A stretch of 64,000 nt of DNA from Rhodospirillaceae bacterium (GTDB lineage Bacteria > Pseudomonadota > Alphaproteobacteria > Rhodospirillales > Rhodospirillaceae). Both the position numbers and the translations under genes were made by a program. The notes under the pieces were generated by a model that had not been told where the DNA came from, did no database searches, and was given only the letters and a program-made list of their open reading frames with translations. Of the stretch, positions 53,250 through 62,207 are shown in pieces (position 1 is the first letter of the stretch; every line of letters begins with the position of its first letter). Location: contig JABJAH010000011.1 in NCBI GenBank assembly GCA_018666155.1, positions 62,001-126,000 of the forward strand. Reading direction: 5' to 3'.

Positions 53250-54254
53250 CTAATCACTAACAAGCATCTGCCAAAGGCGGCTGAAACTTTGCCTCGGGTT
53301 TTCACGATGGGTTCGGTAGATCACGTGCGCGCTTGGCCCCGCCTCCGGCGACAGGTCGATTGACCATAGGGGATCAATTTCATTCGGTACGAAGGAGTAA
53401 CGGATGTCGATGACTCGGTTCAGCATCTTCGGATCTGCGGCGACGAACCCGTTGCTGAAATCCATGAAGCGCTGGACGTCTATTGCCTGTTGAGTGGTGG
53501 GCTCGAGCCACGGCAAATCTCGTGGAAGAGCAAGCTTAGGGATGGATGTGCCGTGAAAGTTTTTTGGCGCTAAGCCGACACGCACCGCATCAACATAAAA
53601 ACGATCATCCGTTTCGTAGATGATTTTCCAGACCAATAGATTAGCGAAGCTTGGCTTGGCCTCGAGCCGAATCGGTTCATGCCCCCGGGACTCCGCAATT
53701 TGCGCGCCCTTAGAGAGAGCCGCGCTATGCTGAATGGCGCCGGTTGATATGTAGGCGCCAACCCAGAGCAACGCCGCCACTGCAAACGCTCGTTTTTGTT
53801 TGAGCGCCGCCGCCACACACAACGCCACAAGCGGCACGGTGAACACGGGGTCGATGATCGGCACAATGCTCCATGAGATTCGATCCTCACTGAACGGCCA
53901 AAGCAACATCGTGCCGTAGGACGTTGATGCATCGAGTAGAGCATGGGTCCCATACCCCAACGTGCAACACGCTAGGGCTTGAAAAAACGTCAGCTGCAAA
54001 CGTCGCCCCACGGCATAATAAAGAACCAACGCGCAGAGCAGGCCGCCCATGGGGATAAACGCGAGCGAATGGGTAAAGTGGCGATGATACTCAAGAAATA
54101 TGAGCGGGTCCGTTGACGACCTAATCAAGGAATCCAGATCTGCCGCCATACCGGCCACGAAACCCAGACCACCGGCAATCGCGATGTTTTTGGTTTTGGT
54201 CGGCGCCGCCTGGGCGAGCGCTGCGCCCAACGCGCCCTGGGTTAACGGATCCAT
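53250..54254 (-). CDS. Metal-dependent hydrolase-like membrane protein (DUF457/YdjM)
   Basis: From ATG 54254 the protein has about 334 residues. It begins M-D-P-L-T-Q-G-A-L-G-A-A-L-A-Q, and H-R-H-F-T-H-S-L near residue 60 and G-Y-G-T-H-A-L-L-D near residue 97 are the membrane-embedded metal-site motifs of the DUF457 family, with four or five helices in the first half. The C-terminal part (about residues 190-334) is soluble. Some members are phospholipase-like or lipid-related. The frame to 54305 lacks a start signal. Confidence 0.88.
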   Translation of the reverse strand: MDPLTQGALGAALAQAAPTKTKNIAIAGGLGFVAGMAADLDSLIRSSTDPLIFLEYHRHFTHSLAFIPMGGLLCALVLYYAVGRRLQLTFFQALACCTLGYGTHALLDASTSYGTMLLWPFSEDRISWSIVPIIDPVFTVPLVALCVAAALKQKRAFAVAALLWVGAYISTGAIQHSAALSKGAQIAESRGHEPIRLEAKPSFANLLVWKIIYETDDRFYVDAVRVGLAPKNFHGTSIPKLALPRDLPWLEPTTQQAIDVQRFMDFSNGFVAADPKMLNRVIDIRYSFVPNEIDPLWSIDLSPEAGPSAHVIYRTHRENPRQSFSRLWQMLVSD

Positions 54255-54373
54255 ACTTGGTTCTGAAACTCTCTCGAAGTTTGTCGAAGGCCGTCGGCAA
54301 CTCACCCAGAACCTATACCAGGAACAGCCGTTCAGCCTATGGTGTATCCAACTGATCTGCCTGGGAGAGCTCT

Positions 54374-55126
54374 ATGATCGTCCGCCGACTGACTCTAGCT
54401 ATTCTGTTCGCGCTTTTCGTTGCCGGCCCTGCCGCCGTATACGCAGACGACACGAACGCCAACATTCTGCGCATGGCAACGGGAACCCACAGCTTCTATG
54501 AGGAAGACGGCACCACTCTGCGTGGCCAAGAACACTTCCGTATGATCGCCCATGCGGATGGTAGCCGCACCATGATGCTGAGCAAAAACATGTTCGACAG
54601 CGACCGTCAGCACAACATCACCATGCGGGTTGATCCCCAATTCCGTCCCATCGAGGCCTATGGCAGCTATTGGTATCCGGAAGGGTTTAAGGGCTCAGTG
54701 CGGGTGATTGTCGATGGTGATTCATTACAGGCCACATCATGGGGGCCGGTAGGGCGGACTGAACACGAAGTCAGCGTGCCGCCAGCCCTCGCCGTGGTCA
54801 CCCATGGCGAAGGCCTCAACGCATGGAGCGCCTCTGTGCTTGACCCAGAGGACGACCAGCCGGGTGTCAGCGAGCGCGAGATGGCGAGGACGTCTTACTT
54901 CATCAGCCCGACGCGGGAGGGCGACGCCCCGGTGCTGGGTAAAGTGGTGCCGGCCACCCTCACCCGGGTCGGCGAAGAAACCGTCACCGTGCCGGCGGGG
55001 ACTTTCGACACCATCCACTATCGCACCGGCATGCTCGACATCTGGGCGATCAAAGGCGATCGTGTTCTCGCCAAGCAAATCTTCCGCGGCGAGCACTACC
55101 TTCTGACCGAGTACGAAGTGAAGTGA
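54374..55126 (+). CDS. Exported protein with DUF3108-like features
   Basis: The 250-residue protein has a signal peptide (T-L-A-I-L-F-A-L-F-V-A-G-P-A-A-V, cut near V-Y-A-D). The mature part is beta-rich and ends with V-T-V-P-A-G-T-F-D-T-I-H-Y-R, D-I-W-A-I-K-G-D-R-V-L-A-K-Q, the order seen in DUF3108/LolA-like lipid-binding proteins. A role in lipid or hydrophobic-ligand handling in the periplasm is possible but not proven. Confidence 0.7.
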   Translation: MIVRRLTLAILFALFVAGPAAVYADDTNANILRMATGTHSFYEEDGTTLRGQEHFRMIAHADGSRTMMLSKNMFDSDRQHNITMRVDPQFRPIEAYGSYWYPEGFKGSVRVIVDGDSLQATSWGPVGRTEHEVSVPPALAVVTHGEGLNAWSASVLDPEDDQPGVSEREMARTSYFISPTREGDAPVLGKVVPATLTRVGEETVTVPAGTFDTIHYRTGMLDIWAIKGDRVLAKQIFRGEHYLLTEYEVK

Positions 55127-55199
55127 TAAGACGCGCCTTACTTGATGATTATATCTCCCAACACACTTTTATTTTTCAATGAACCAAGGGAATAACAGC

Positions 55200-55955
55200 A
55201 TGAACAAGGCCCGCACCGCATGTCTTGCCGGAGCCCTGATTTGGTTCGCGATGGCAGCCACAACAGCCGATGCCCAGAGCTTCTTTGATCGCGGCAAAAG
55301 TCTGTTGCAGGGATTGGGTGATGCGTCATCCTCGTCGTCCGATATATCCACACTGACAAGCGGTGAGATTTCTAATGGGTTGCGCGAGGCCCTTCGTGTC
55401 GGCTCGGAGCGGGTTGTTGACACGCTTGGCCGCACCGATGGATTCAACACCGCATCAGACATACACATTCCATTACCCGGCTCATTGAAAACGGCGCAAT
55501 CCATGCTCTCAAGGGTAGGCAAGAGTGGACTCGCGGATGACTTGGAACTGCGCCTCAATCGGGCCGCCGAAGCCGCTGTGCCTGCGGCCAAAGGGCATTT
55601 CACAAGCGCGATTGAGCAGATGACAATTGATGATGCCAAAATAATTCTGAATGGGCCGAACGATTCGGCAACGCAGTACTTTCGCAGAAAAATGTCCGCG
55701 CCTCTGGCTGCCGACATGAAACCAATTGTCGAGGGTCAGCTTGCCACCGTCGGAGTCCTTGCGTCTTACGACAAGATGATGGGCCAGTATAAGAACATTC
55801 CTTTTGCGCCCGATGTCCAAGCGAATTTGACCGACTATGTGCTGGAGAAAGCCATCGACGGCGTATTTCTCTATCTCGGTCGTGAGGAAGCCGCCATTCG
55901 AGAAAATCCGGCGAAACGAACGACGGAGTTGCTCCAAAAAGTGTTTAGCAAATAG
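55200..55955 (+). CDS. Exported DUF4197 family protein
   Basis: From ATG 55200 (AAGGGAA upstream) the protein has 251 residues: a signal peptide ending A-D-A-Q, a Ser-rich linker, and the DUF4197 domain (L-T-S-G-E-I-S-N-G-L-R-E-A-L at about residues 51-64, L-N-R-A-A-E-A-A-V, I-D-D-A-K-I-I-L-N-G and A-T-Q-Y-F-R-R-K). The helical protein is periplasmic; its function is unknown. The preceding exported protein is 73 bases upstream. Confidence 0.9.
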   Translation: MNKARTACLAGALIWFAMAATTADAQSFFDRGKSLLQGLGDASSSSSDISTLTSGEISNGLREALRVGSERVVDTLGRTDGFNTASDIHIPLPGSLKTAQSMLSRVGKSGLADDLELRLNRAAEAAVPAAKGHFTSAIEQMTIDDAKIILNGPNDSATQYFRRKMSAPLAADMKPIVEGQLATVGVLASYDKMMGQYKNIPFAPDVQANLTDYVLEKAIDGVFLYLGREEAAIRENPAKRTTELLQKVFSK

Positions 55956-55983
55956 CCGAACACGGCCGGGGTGACGGCCAGCG

Positions 55984-57150
55984 TCAGGCCTTACGGCTGC
56001 CGAAGATGAACCAGCCACCGCGACCATGGGGTGGAGCCTCGACCTTGCCGTCCCACACATCGGCGAGTTTCTCTTTGGGATAAGTCGCAACTTCCGGAAG
56101 AACCTGTTCGAAGGTTTCCGACCCGGGGAAGCCCCCGCCCGTCATCAACTCAGTCGGATCTTGGGAGCGAAAATTCCGGTAGTTGGGTTCGTTGTTGTGG
56201 CGGGTGTCCCAATCAAAAGTGAAATTGAGAAATGGCTCACAGGATTTATGGGGCGGCAGTTCCACGTTGACCATGAGGCCGCCAGGCTTAAGGACGCGGT
56301 ACGCCTCCTTCAAAATGCGCTTGGTCGCCGGGATCGCAATTTCATGGAAAAAGAAACTGGAGACCACGAGGTCGAAAGACTCATCGGCGAAATCTACCGT
56401 CTCGGCGTTCTGCTGACTGAGATGCATTTTGACACCGGCCATTTCCGCCTTGGCATGACCGTAGCGTAAGCCGGGCCCAGCGATGTCGATCCCATACATT
56501 TCGATGCCGGGAAAGGCTTCATCGTATGTCATCAGGTTGCTACCGCCTTGGGTGCCCATATCGAGCACATTGGACGGCGTAAAATCCGGATAGGTATGCT
56601 TGAGCCAAGCGCTAACAGAAGATCCGACGGCACCAAAATCGCGCAGCGGATTAACCAGTGGCCCAGCTTGCTTAACCCCAAGCAGAACGCCCTGGGCAAC
56701 ATCGTCTTCCGTGTATTCGGAATGATAGCCGCCGGGGATCAAATGCACATGTTGTGCCGTGATGTATTTGGGCAGCTCGAGGTCCGGGTTGGTCCGCAGC
56801 GTTCCACCGGCCGGGTTCTCGTTGGCAATCTCACGGGCCGCTTCAATCATCTCAGGCAGTTTTCGCTGAACCGCCGCAACCTTTGACTGGCTGACCATTT
56901 CCTGAGCGTTGTAACGAAACGAACTATAGGTGCGATAGAACAGATTCTTCTCGATGGCCTTGGATATTTCGTGGCCGGTTTCAGGGCTGCGGCCGTTCTT
57001 GCGCTCGAATTCAGGACGGACCGACGCCTCATAGGCATCGCGCACCTGGAAGCGCACATTCATCAAAGCATGATTGTGCATCTTGGCGAGGTAACGGGTG
57101 CGAACGTATTCGTCGTGGGTTTGCTGAAACAGGCTGTCGATGTTTTTCAT
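55984..57150 (-). CDS. Class I SAM-dependent methyltransferase
   Basis: From ATG 57150 the product has 388 residues. A helical N-terminal part (about residues 1-170) precedes the methyltransferase domain: N-V-L-D-M-G-T-Q-G-G-S-N-L at about residues 190-202, a D-I-A-G loop, S-F-D-L-V-V-S-S-F-F-F-H-E near 260, and L-K-P-G-G-L-M-V-N. The substrate is unknown. The frame extends to 57312, but that start has no ribosome-binding site. It is divergent from the exported SDR gene. Confidence 0.87.
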   Translation of the reverse strand: MKNIDSLFQQTHDEYVRTRYLAKMHNHALMNVRFQVRDAYEASVRPEFERKNGRSPETGHEISKAIEKNLFYRTYSSFRYNAQEMVSQSKVAAVQRKLPEMIEAAREIANENPAGGTLRTNPDLELPKYITAQHVHLIPGGYHSEYTEDDVAQGVLLGVKQAGPLVNPLRDFGAVGSSVSAWLKHTYPDFTPSNVLDMGTQGGSNLMTYDEAFPGIEMYGIDIAGPGLRYGHAKAEMAGVKMHLSQQNAETVDFADESFDLVVSSFFFHEIAIPATKRILKEAYRVLKPGGLMVNVELPPHKSCEPFLNFTFDWDTRHNNEPNYRNFRSQDPTELMTGGGFPGSETFEQVLPEVATYPKEKLADVWDGKVEAPPHGRGGWFIFGSRKA

Positions 57151-57375
57151 GGCTTCATGCTCGTCGCTGAATGCGGTGTTCTCTATATAGGACCGTTTGA
57201 ACACCAAATGCGGGCAGGCTGTAAAGACTTTTGGGGCAGATGCTTGCTTTGATGAACGTTTAGGCGGACTAAAGCGGACAACCGCGTGTTGGCGTTGGCA
57301 TTGATCTGCCATGGCTTAGTCATCGTATAGCAGGGTATAGAATGGTTAATCCCCTCAGTTTTAGGATGTTTTGCA

Positions 57376-58164
57376 ATGCGCTCCCGGTTGTTCTCGACGC
57401 TGCTCGTGCTCCTCACCATCGCCAGCATGCAGACCGCTTCTGCGAAAGTGCTCGTCTTTGGCGGCACGGGGATGATTGGCTATGAGATCGTCAAAGCGCT
57501 GAAGGCGCAGGATCAAGACGTCACGGTTTTTGTTCGCGCCACATCAAACGTTGATGATCTGGACGACATCGACGTGCCGTATGTGGTGGGGGATGTGCTG
57601 GACTCCGACTCTCTTCATCGCGTCATGAAGGACGGCAAATACACCACAGTGGTGAGTTCAATATCCAGGTCCGGGTCCTTCGGCTCCGCGCAAGAAGGCG
57701 TGACCATTCACCGCACGGGCAACAACGCGATTACCGCCGCCGCGTTACTCGGGGGCGTGGACCAGCTCATTCTTATGGGCACCGTCGGCGCGGGCGATAG
57801 CGCAAACACTCTGGGGGAGCGGCAACGCACCTCATTCAAACAAATCTACGCCGATAAAACCGCAGCGGAAGATTTCCTGCGGGCCAGCGGACTGACCTAC
57901 ACCATCGTGAGAACAGGCATCATATTAACCGACAAGCCGACGGGTACGGTTGAGTTCACCGAAGACCGCACGGTCCGTCATGCCGCCAACGTTTTCGATT
58001 TCGCAGCCCTGACCGCCCAGTGCGTTGCTAACCCAGCGTGCGAGAACAAGGTGTTTCACACCCACGACCCGGCTATTCCACCATTGAATATGGCGGACAT
58101 GATGCAAGCCTTCGAAGGCTTGCAAGCGTTTGAGGATAAACGCCGCGGTAAGAAAACCGATTGA
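57376..58164 (+). CDS. Exported atypical SDR / NmrA-like NAD(P)-binding protein
   Basis: The 262-residue protein starts with a clear hydrophobic leader (L-F-S-T-L-L-V-L-L-T-I-A-S-M-Q-T-A-S-A). The Rossmann motif K-V-L-V-F-G-G-T-G-M-I-G begins directly at the predicted cut site. V-V-G-D-V-L-D-S-D-S-L and a Y-x-x-K-like segment (Y-A-D-K-T-A-A-E) follow. Atypical SDRs reduce or bind NAD(P) and are normally cytosolic; an exported member is unusual. It may be tethered to the membrane instead of cut. Confidence 0.8.
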   Translation: MRSRLFSTLLVLLTIASMQTASAKVLVFGGTGMIGYEIVKALKAQDQDVTVFVRATSNVDDLDDIDVPYVVGDVLDSDSLHRVMKDGKYTTVVSSISRSGSFGSAQEGVTIHRTGNNAITAAALLGGVDQLILMGTVGAGDSANTLGERQRTSFKQIYADKTAAEDFLRASGLTYTIVRTGIILTDKPTGTVEFTEDRTVRHAANVFDFAALTAQCVANPACENKVFHTHDPAIPPLNMADMMQAFEGLQAFEDKRRGKKTD

Positions 58165-58173
58165 CCACGGTCT

Positions 58174-58416
58174 CTAGCCGTTCGCCAATACGTCTTTCAA
58201 CCACGGAACTTTGGCTTTTGCCTCAGCCATTGCCTCGTCGGGCGTGGCGAAGACACGGCCACCGAAGCCACCGTCAGGAAACCAACCCCGGTTATCTTCC
58301 GAGTCTCGCCGATAGGCCTCAAACCCGTAGCTATCATCAGGACGCATGAAGATATCGATACAGCGCAATTCACCGGGCTCGTTGATCGATTTCAGGACAG
58401 TGTTTTTATGGGCCAT
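58174..58416 (-). CDS. Small conserved-looking protein, function unknown
   Basis: The 80-residue protein (G-E-L-R-C-I-D-I-F-M-R-P-D-D-S-Y-G-F-E-A-Y-R-R-D, then G-W-F-P-D-G-G-F and F-A-T-P-D-E-A-M-A-E-A-K) looks like a small soluble alpha/beta fold. No family name is recognised. It converges on the SDR gene and precedes none on its own strand for 31 bases downstream of tag. Confidence 0.65.
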   Translation of the reverse strand: MAHKNTVLKSINEPGELRCIDIFMRPDDSYGFEAYRRDSEDNRGWFPDGGFGGRVFATPDEAMAEAKAKVPWLKDVLANG

Positions 58417-58447
58417 GACTTAGTGTTGCTTATCCACCGACCTGCAG

Positions 58448-59086
58448 TCACCCCGGCCTCTTAAACCTCTTCCGCGCTTTCTCCACCACATCACGCACGC
58501 AACACCCTTCGATGTGATCGTTGACCATGCCCATAGCCTGCATAAGCGCGTACATGGTGGTGGGGCCAACGAAGCGCCAGCCGCGCTTTTTGAGGTCTTT
58601 ACTCAAGGCCGTGCTTTCCGGCGCTTTGGTCAGTGTCATCAGTGCCTTTTTGGTCAGCTTTTTCGGACGCGCTTTGGGGTCCGGTTCATAGCGCCAGAGA
58701 AAAGCCGCGATAGACCCAGCTTCATCAATAAGCTCAAGCGCCCGCTGGGCGTTGTTAATGGTCGCTTCGATTTTGCCACGATGCCGCACGATGCCCGCAT
58801 CTTGCAACAGGCGCTCGACGTCCTTCTCGCCGAAGCGGGCAACCTTTTTGAAATCGAACCCCTTGAAGGCTTTGCGGAAGTTCTCGCGCTTACGCAGGAT
58901 GGTCAGCCACGACAGGCCAGCCTGAAACCCTTCCAGGCAGAGCTTTTCAAACAAACGAATATCGTTGTCGACCGGGCGCCCCCACTCATCATCATGGTAG
59001 ACCGCGTAGTCAGCATGGCCCGCGCCCCAAAAGCACCTGGGCTTATCGTTAGTGCCAAGAAGGATTCCATCGGGTAGGCGGCTCAT
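58448..59086 (-). CDS. tag: DNA-3-methyladenine glycosylase I
   Basis: From ATG 59086 the protein has 212 residues. The Tag pattern is C-F-W-G (residues 17-20), Y-H-D-D-E-W-G-R-P at about 29-37, E-G-F-Q-A-G-L-S-W near 56 and the C-terminal zinc-binding N-D-H-x5-C-C. It removes 3-methyladenine from alkylated DNA. The ATG overlaps the stop of the upstream SnoaL-like gene, so the longer frame to 59146 is not needed. Confidence 0.95.
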   Translation of the reverse strand: MSRLPDGILLGTNDKPRCFWGAGHADYAVYHDDEWGRPVDNDIRLFEKLCLEGFQAGLSWLTILRKRENFRKAFKGFDFKKVARFGEKDVERLLQDAGIVRHRGKIEATINNAQRALELIDEAGSIAAFLWRYEPDPKARPKKLTKKALMTLTKAPESTALSKDLKKRGWRFVGPTTMYALMQAMGMVNDHIEGCCVRDVVEKARKRFKRPG

Positions 59087-59532
59087 TGCGTAATCTCCGG
59101 TACGCCAGTCGGCACCACGCCTTCCTGGGTGTGGATGATTTTCCACTGGCTGTCGAATTTTTGCAGCACCTGAGTCACCCGCACGTGGCCGGACACAGCG
59201 TTGGGTGGTTCGTAGTTAAAGTCCACATGATGGCGCGAGATGGCGACATCACCGTGCAGAGTGATCAACTGAATGGTGACGTCAAAGGTCAGTGCGCCAC
59301 GGGCGACGGACTGATCAATATCCCGGCGCTGGAAGGCTTTGCGGGCGTCGATGCCGATGATGAGCTCAGGCTCGAATACATCCCAGATGGTGACACCCTC
59401 GGCGGCGTATTCTGCACCGTCGTCGGTAACGCGGGTGGTGAAAGCGTTGTAGTTGGCGCGAATGACCGCTTCGACTGCTCGTTTCTCTGCGTCTTTAGCG
59501 TTGCTGTTTGATAGGTCTGTCATGGCGACCAT
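59083..59532 (-). CDS. SnoaL/DUF4440-like NTF2-fold protein
   Basis: The 149-residue cytosolic protein has the NTF2-like pattern: V-I-R-A-N-Y-N-A-F-T near residue 23, Y-A-A-E-G-V-T-I-W-D-V-F, G-H-V-R-V-T-Q-V-L-Q-K-F-D-S-Q-W-K-I-I-H. It may bind or isomerise a small molecule or be a subunit of a larger system. A second ATG three codons in (59523) is possible. It is coupled to tag (ATGA) and its start is only 15 bases from the divergent TRAP gene. Confidence 0.85.
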   Translation of the reverse strand: MVAMTDLSNSNAKDAEKRAVEAVIRANYNAFTTRVTDDGAEYAAEGVTIWDVFEPELIIGIDARKAFQRRDIDQSVARGALTFDVTIQLITLHGDVAISRHHVDFNYEPPNAVSGHVRVTQVLQKFDSQWKIIHTQEGVVPTGVPEITQ

Positions 59533-59547
59533 GATATACCCAGCGGT

Positions 59548-60570
59548 ATGATAGGTCGTCCCCTCTGTTCCGCGCTGTGCGTTTTTTTTGGTCTGTGGCT
59601 TTGCAGCGCCGAAGCCGCGAGCCAGGATCAGCCCGTTGAGGTTCGTGTTGGCTCGTTCATTAATCCCGGCTCACCGAGTGACGTGCTGTTTAAAGACTTT
59701 GCCGCCGCGTTGACCGAAGCCAGCGACGGTGCTCTGCAACCCAACCTGATGATTTATGGCGAAGCCGGCAGTGAAGAGCAGGCGCTGGCCGCCGTACGCC
59801 GTGGGCGCATTGAGTTGGCCTCCAGTTCATTCCTGGTGGTCTCCAGCCTGATCCCGGAAATTGAAGTGACCATGGCACCGTTCCTGTTCGACAGCATCGA
59901 GGAATACGATTTCGTATTAGACCGCTATTTACTGGATGAGTTTCAGACACTGGTCGCGGAGAAAGACCTGACTGTGCTGCGCTGGATTGAAATGGGCGCG
60001 CAGAATTTTTACGGCAAGAAGCCGATCGTGACGCCCGAGGACGTTCAGGATTATCGCATGCGCGCGTCGTCGGACACGGCCACCCGTGTGATTTGGGAGG
60101 TGCTGGAAGCGGACATCATCTTTCTCGAAAGCTCGAACTTGATTCCGGCATTACAGACCGGCCTGCTAGACGGCGGGGCGGCTGTGCCTCTGGTCTTTGG
60201 AGGCACCGGCATCGCCGAATATGCCCGCCATTACACCCTCTCCAATCATTTCTATCTTGGCGGCCTCCTCGTCGCCAACCGACGCTGGCTAGAGTCCCTG
60301 CCCGACCACCTCAAGCGTATTGTTGTGGATTCCTTTGCCTCCAACGCGGAGATCCGGACCACCTTCCGCGCGTTGTCGAAAGACGTGGTGGAAGATAGTG
60401 CGCGCGCGGGCGTCACGGTGCACCAGTTGTCAGACACCCAGCGGGCGACGTGGCGCAAAGCCACTGAACCAGCACACAAAAGACTCATCGAAGAAATGGG
60501 TGGCCGCTCCCAGCAGATTTACGATGTCATACAGGACGGCAAGCGGGCGTATTGGGCACAGAAGAATTAG
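59548..60570 (+). CDS. TRAP-type solute-binding protein (DctP family), orphan
   Basis: The 340-residue protein has a signal peptide (A-L-C-V-F-F-G-L-W-L-C-S-A-E-A) and DctP features: N-P-G-S-P-S-D-V-L-F-K-D-F, E-A-G-S-E-E-Q-A-L-A-A-V-R-R-G-R-I-E-L, A-P-F-L-F-D-S-I-E-E, and D-Y-R-M-R-A-S-S with the Arg that binds the substrate carboxylate. It would bind an organic acid in the periplasm. No DctQ or DctM genes are nearby. The start lies 15 bases from the divergent gene, leaving no room for two separate promoters. Confidence 0.9.
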   Translation: MIGRPLCSALCVFFGLWLCSAEAASQDQPVEVRVGSFINPGSPSDVLFKDFAAALTEASDGALQPNLMIYGEAGSEEQALAAVRRGRIELASSSFLVVSSLIPEIEVTMAPFLFDSIEEYDFVLDRYLLDEFQTLVAEKDLTVLRWIEMGAQNFYGKKPIVTPEDVQDYRMRASSDTATRVIWEVLEADIIFLESSNLIPALQTGLLDGGAAVPLVFGGTGIAEYARHYTLSNHFYLGGLLVANRRWLESLPDHLKRIVVDSFASNAEIRTTFRALSKDVVEDSARAGVTVHQLSDTQRATWRKATEPAHKRLIEEMGGRSQQIYDVIQDGKRAYWAQKN

Positions 60571-60581
60571 GCGGGGCAGCG

Positions 60582-62165
60582 TTACCTATCCCTAAACGCT
60601 GTTGCCTTCTCCACGAAGGGCTCGCGCCAGTCGGGGAAGGCCTCGCGGAATTTGTTGTTGCGCTTGCCGTAATAGACCAGCGCCTTGCCGGTGCCGCCAT
60701 TCCAGACATCAAAGGTCGGGTCGGCGTTGTCCGCCCAGAACTGGGTGAGCCGAGCATCGAGACCTGTACTCACCTCTGTGTAGGCCGGGTCGGCGATTAG
60801 GTTGGTGGTCTCACCGGGATCGTTGGTCATGTCGTACAGCTCATTCGGCGACGCCATGAACCGCTTGGTATATTTCCACTGGCGCGTTTGGATGACGCGG
60901 GTCGAGATATACTCGAAGAAAATCTCATCCTCCCAGGCCATGTCTTCGCCGCGAAGCATGGGTGCGAAACTTTGTCCCGGCGAATTGGCGATCTCTAAAT
61001 CGTCCATACCGAGATAGTCGAGCAGGCTGGGAAAGACATCAAACTGATTGACCATGGCACTGATGGTAGTGCCGGGTTCAATCTCGCCGGGATGGCGGAC
61101 GATCATTGGCACCTGCATGTGAGCGTTATAGGCGGGCTCGGGATCACCCCAAGATGAGTTGCCCCACATACCCAACTGGCCATAACTGGAGCCTTGGTCT
61201 GCCAGAAATACCACTAGGGTGTTTTCGTCCAATCCAGCAGCTTCGAGCGCAGCCAGAACCGTGCCGATGCCTTCGTCCACATGGGTCATCTCTGCGGCGA
61301 TATTGATCATCGCGGTTTCGTTGTTGAGGGCATCAATCGCGGACCAGGGATAAGTACCGCCTTCAGTTTCTTCCCGCGCCGGGGCCGTGTTGGTCTTGGC
61401 CCATTCCCTCATATACGGGTGCACGCGATTTTGCGGCATCGCAGGCACGTTGTCTTGATAGTAAGCCGCGTGGCGGGAGACCGGCGGTTGGTTCACGGTC
61501 GGCGGCAGAATGTACGGGCCGTTGTAGGACAGCCAGAGGAAGAATGGGCGCTCGCCCTCATCATCTTTCTGGGCTTCAATAAAATCGACGGCACGGCGCG
61601 ACCAGAAATCAGTCAGGTGTTCGTCGCTGTCGAGCACATTGAACATCTCGCCGTTATCGAAAACCTGCGCGTTGATAAAACTAGACGTATGGCCGCCGCG
61701 AAAAGTGGTCCACCACTCAAAGCCAAGCTGCGGCTTTTCATGCGCGCCAAGGTGATACTTGCCGACCAAGCCGGTGCGATATCCAGCATCGGCCAGAGTT
61801 TGCGGCAAATTACGAAACTCTTCGATGGCCGCGTAGTCGGTGACCGTGTAACTGGCGGGGAGCCCATTGTGCACGCCGTTGGCCGACGGAATCAGTCCGG
61901 TCAGCAAAACAGCGCGGGACGGCGAACACACGCCAGAGGTCGCGTAGGCGCGCTCGAACAGCACACCCTCTTTAGCTAGTTGATCGATATTAGGTGTTTT
62001 GATGTCTAAGTTACCGTAGGCGCCAAGGAGCGACGGACTCTGGTTGTCGGTCATAATCAACAGGACGTTGGAGCGATCCGCAGCATGGGCTATTGAAAAA
62101 CCCATCAGACCGGGGGGCGACGCCGTGCATACGAGCATGAAGGCAATTATGAAGTTTTTGTACAT
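60582..62165 (-). CDS. Exported sulfatase (type I, formylglycine-dependent)
   Basis: The 527-residue protein has a signal peptide and the sulfatase core. The active-site motif G-V-C-S-P-S-R-A-V-L-L-T-G holds the Cys that is turned into formylglycine (about residue 80). The N-terminal metal motif is L-L-I-M-T-D-N-Q, with Asn where most members have a second Asp; the second site is F-L-A-D-Q-G rather than D-H-G. It would cut sulfate esters in the periplasm. No formylglycine-generating enzyme gene is in the window. Confidence 0.92.
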   Translation of the reverse strand: MYKNFIIAFMLVCTASPPGLMGFSIAHAADRSNVLLIMTDNQSPSLLGAYGNLDIKTPNIDQLAKEGVLFERAYATSGVCSPSRAVLLTGLIPSANGVHNGLPASYTVTDYAAIEEFRNLPQTLADAGYRTGLVGKYHLGAHEKPQLGFEWWTTFRGGHTSSFINAQVFDNGEMFNVLDSDEHLTDFWSRRAVDFIEAQKDDEGERPFFLWLSYNGPYILPPTVNQPPVSRHAAYYQDNVPAMPQNRVHPYMREWAKTNTAPAREETEGGTYPWSAIDALNNETAMINIAAEMTHVDEGIGTVLAALEAAGLDENTLVVFLADQGSSYGQLGMWGNSSWGDPEPAYNAHMQVPMIVRHPGEIEPGTTISAMVNQFDVFPSLLDYLGMDDLEIANSPGQSFAPMLRGEDMAWEDEIFFEYISTRVIQTRQWKYTKRFMASPNELYDMTNDPGETTNLIADPAYTEVSTGLDARLTQFWADNADPTFDVWNGGTGKALVYYGKRNNKFREAFPDWREPFVEKATAFRDR

Positions 62166-62207
62166 ACTGCGCTGCGCCTTTGCGATATAGACTAGGTTTA
62201 TGAAGCG

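Noticed and set aside
58514-59077. 187-codon frame opposite tag
   Set aside because: The tag gene has full family motifs on the minus strand; the plus-strand frame has none.
61281-61979. 232-codon frame opposite the sulfatase gene
   Set aside because: Antisense to a gene with an intact sulfatase active site; its composition (His/Gly/Arg-rich) is typical of a shadow frame.
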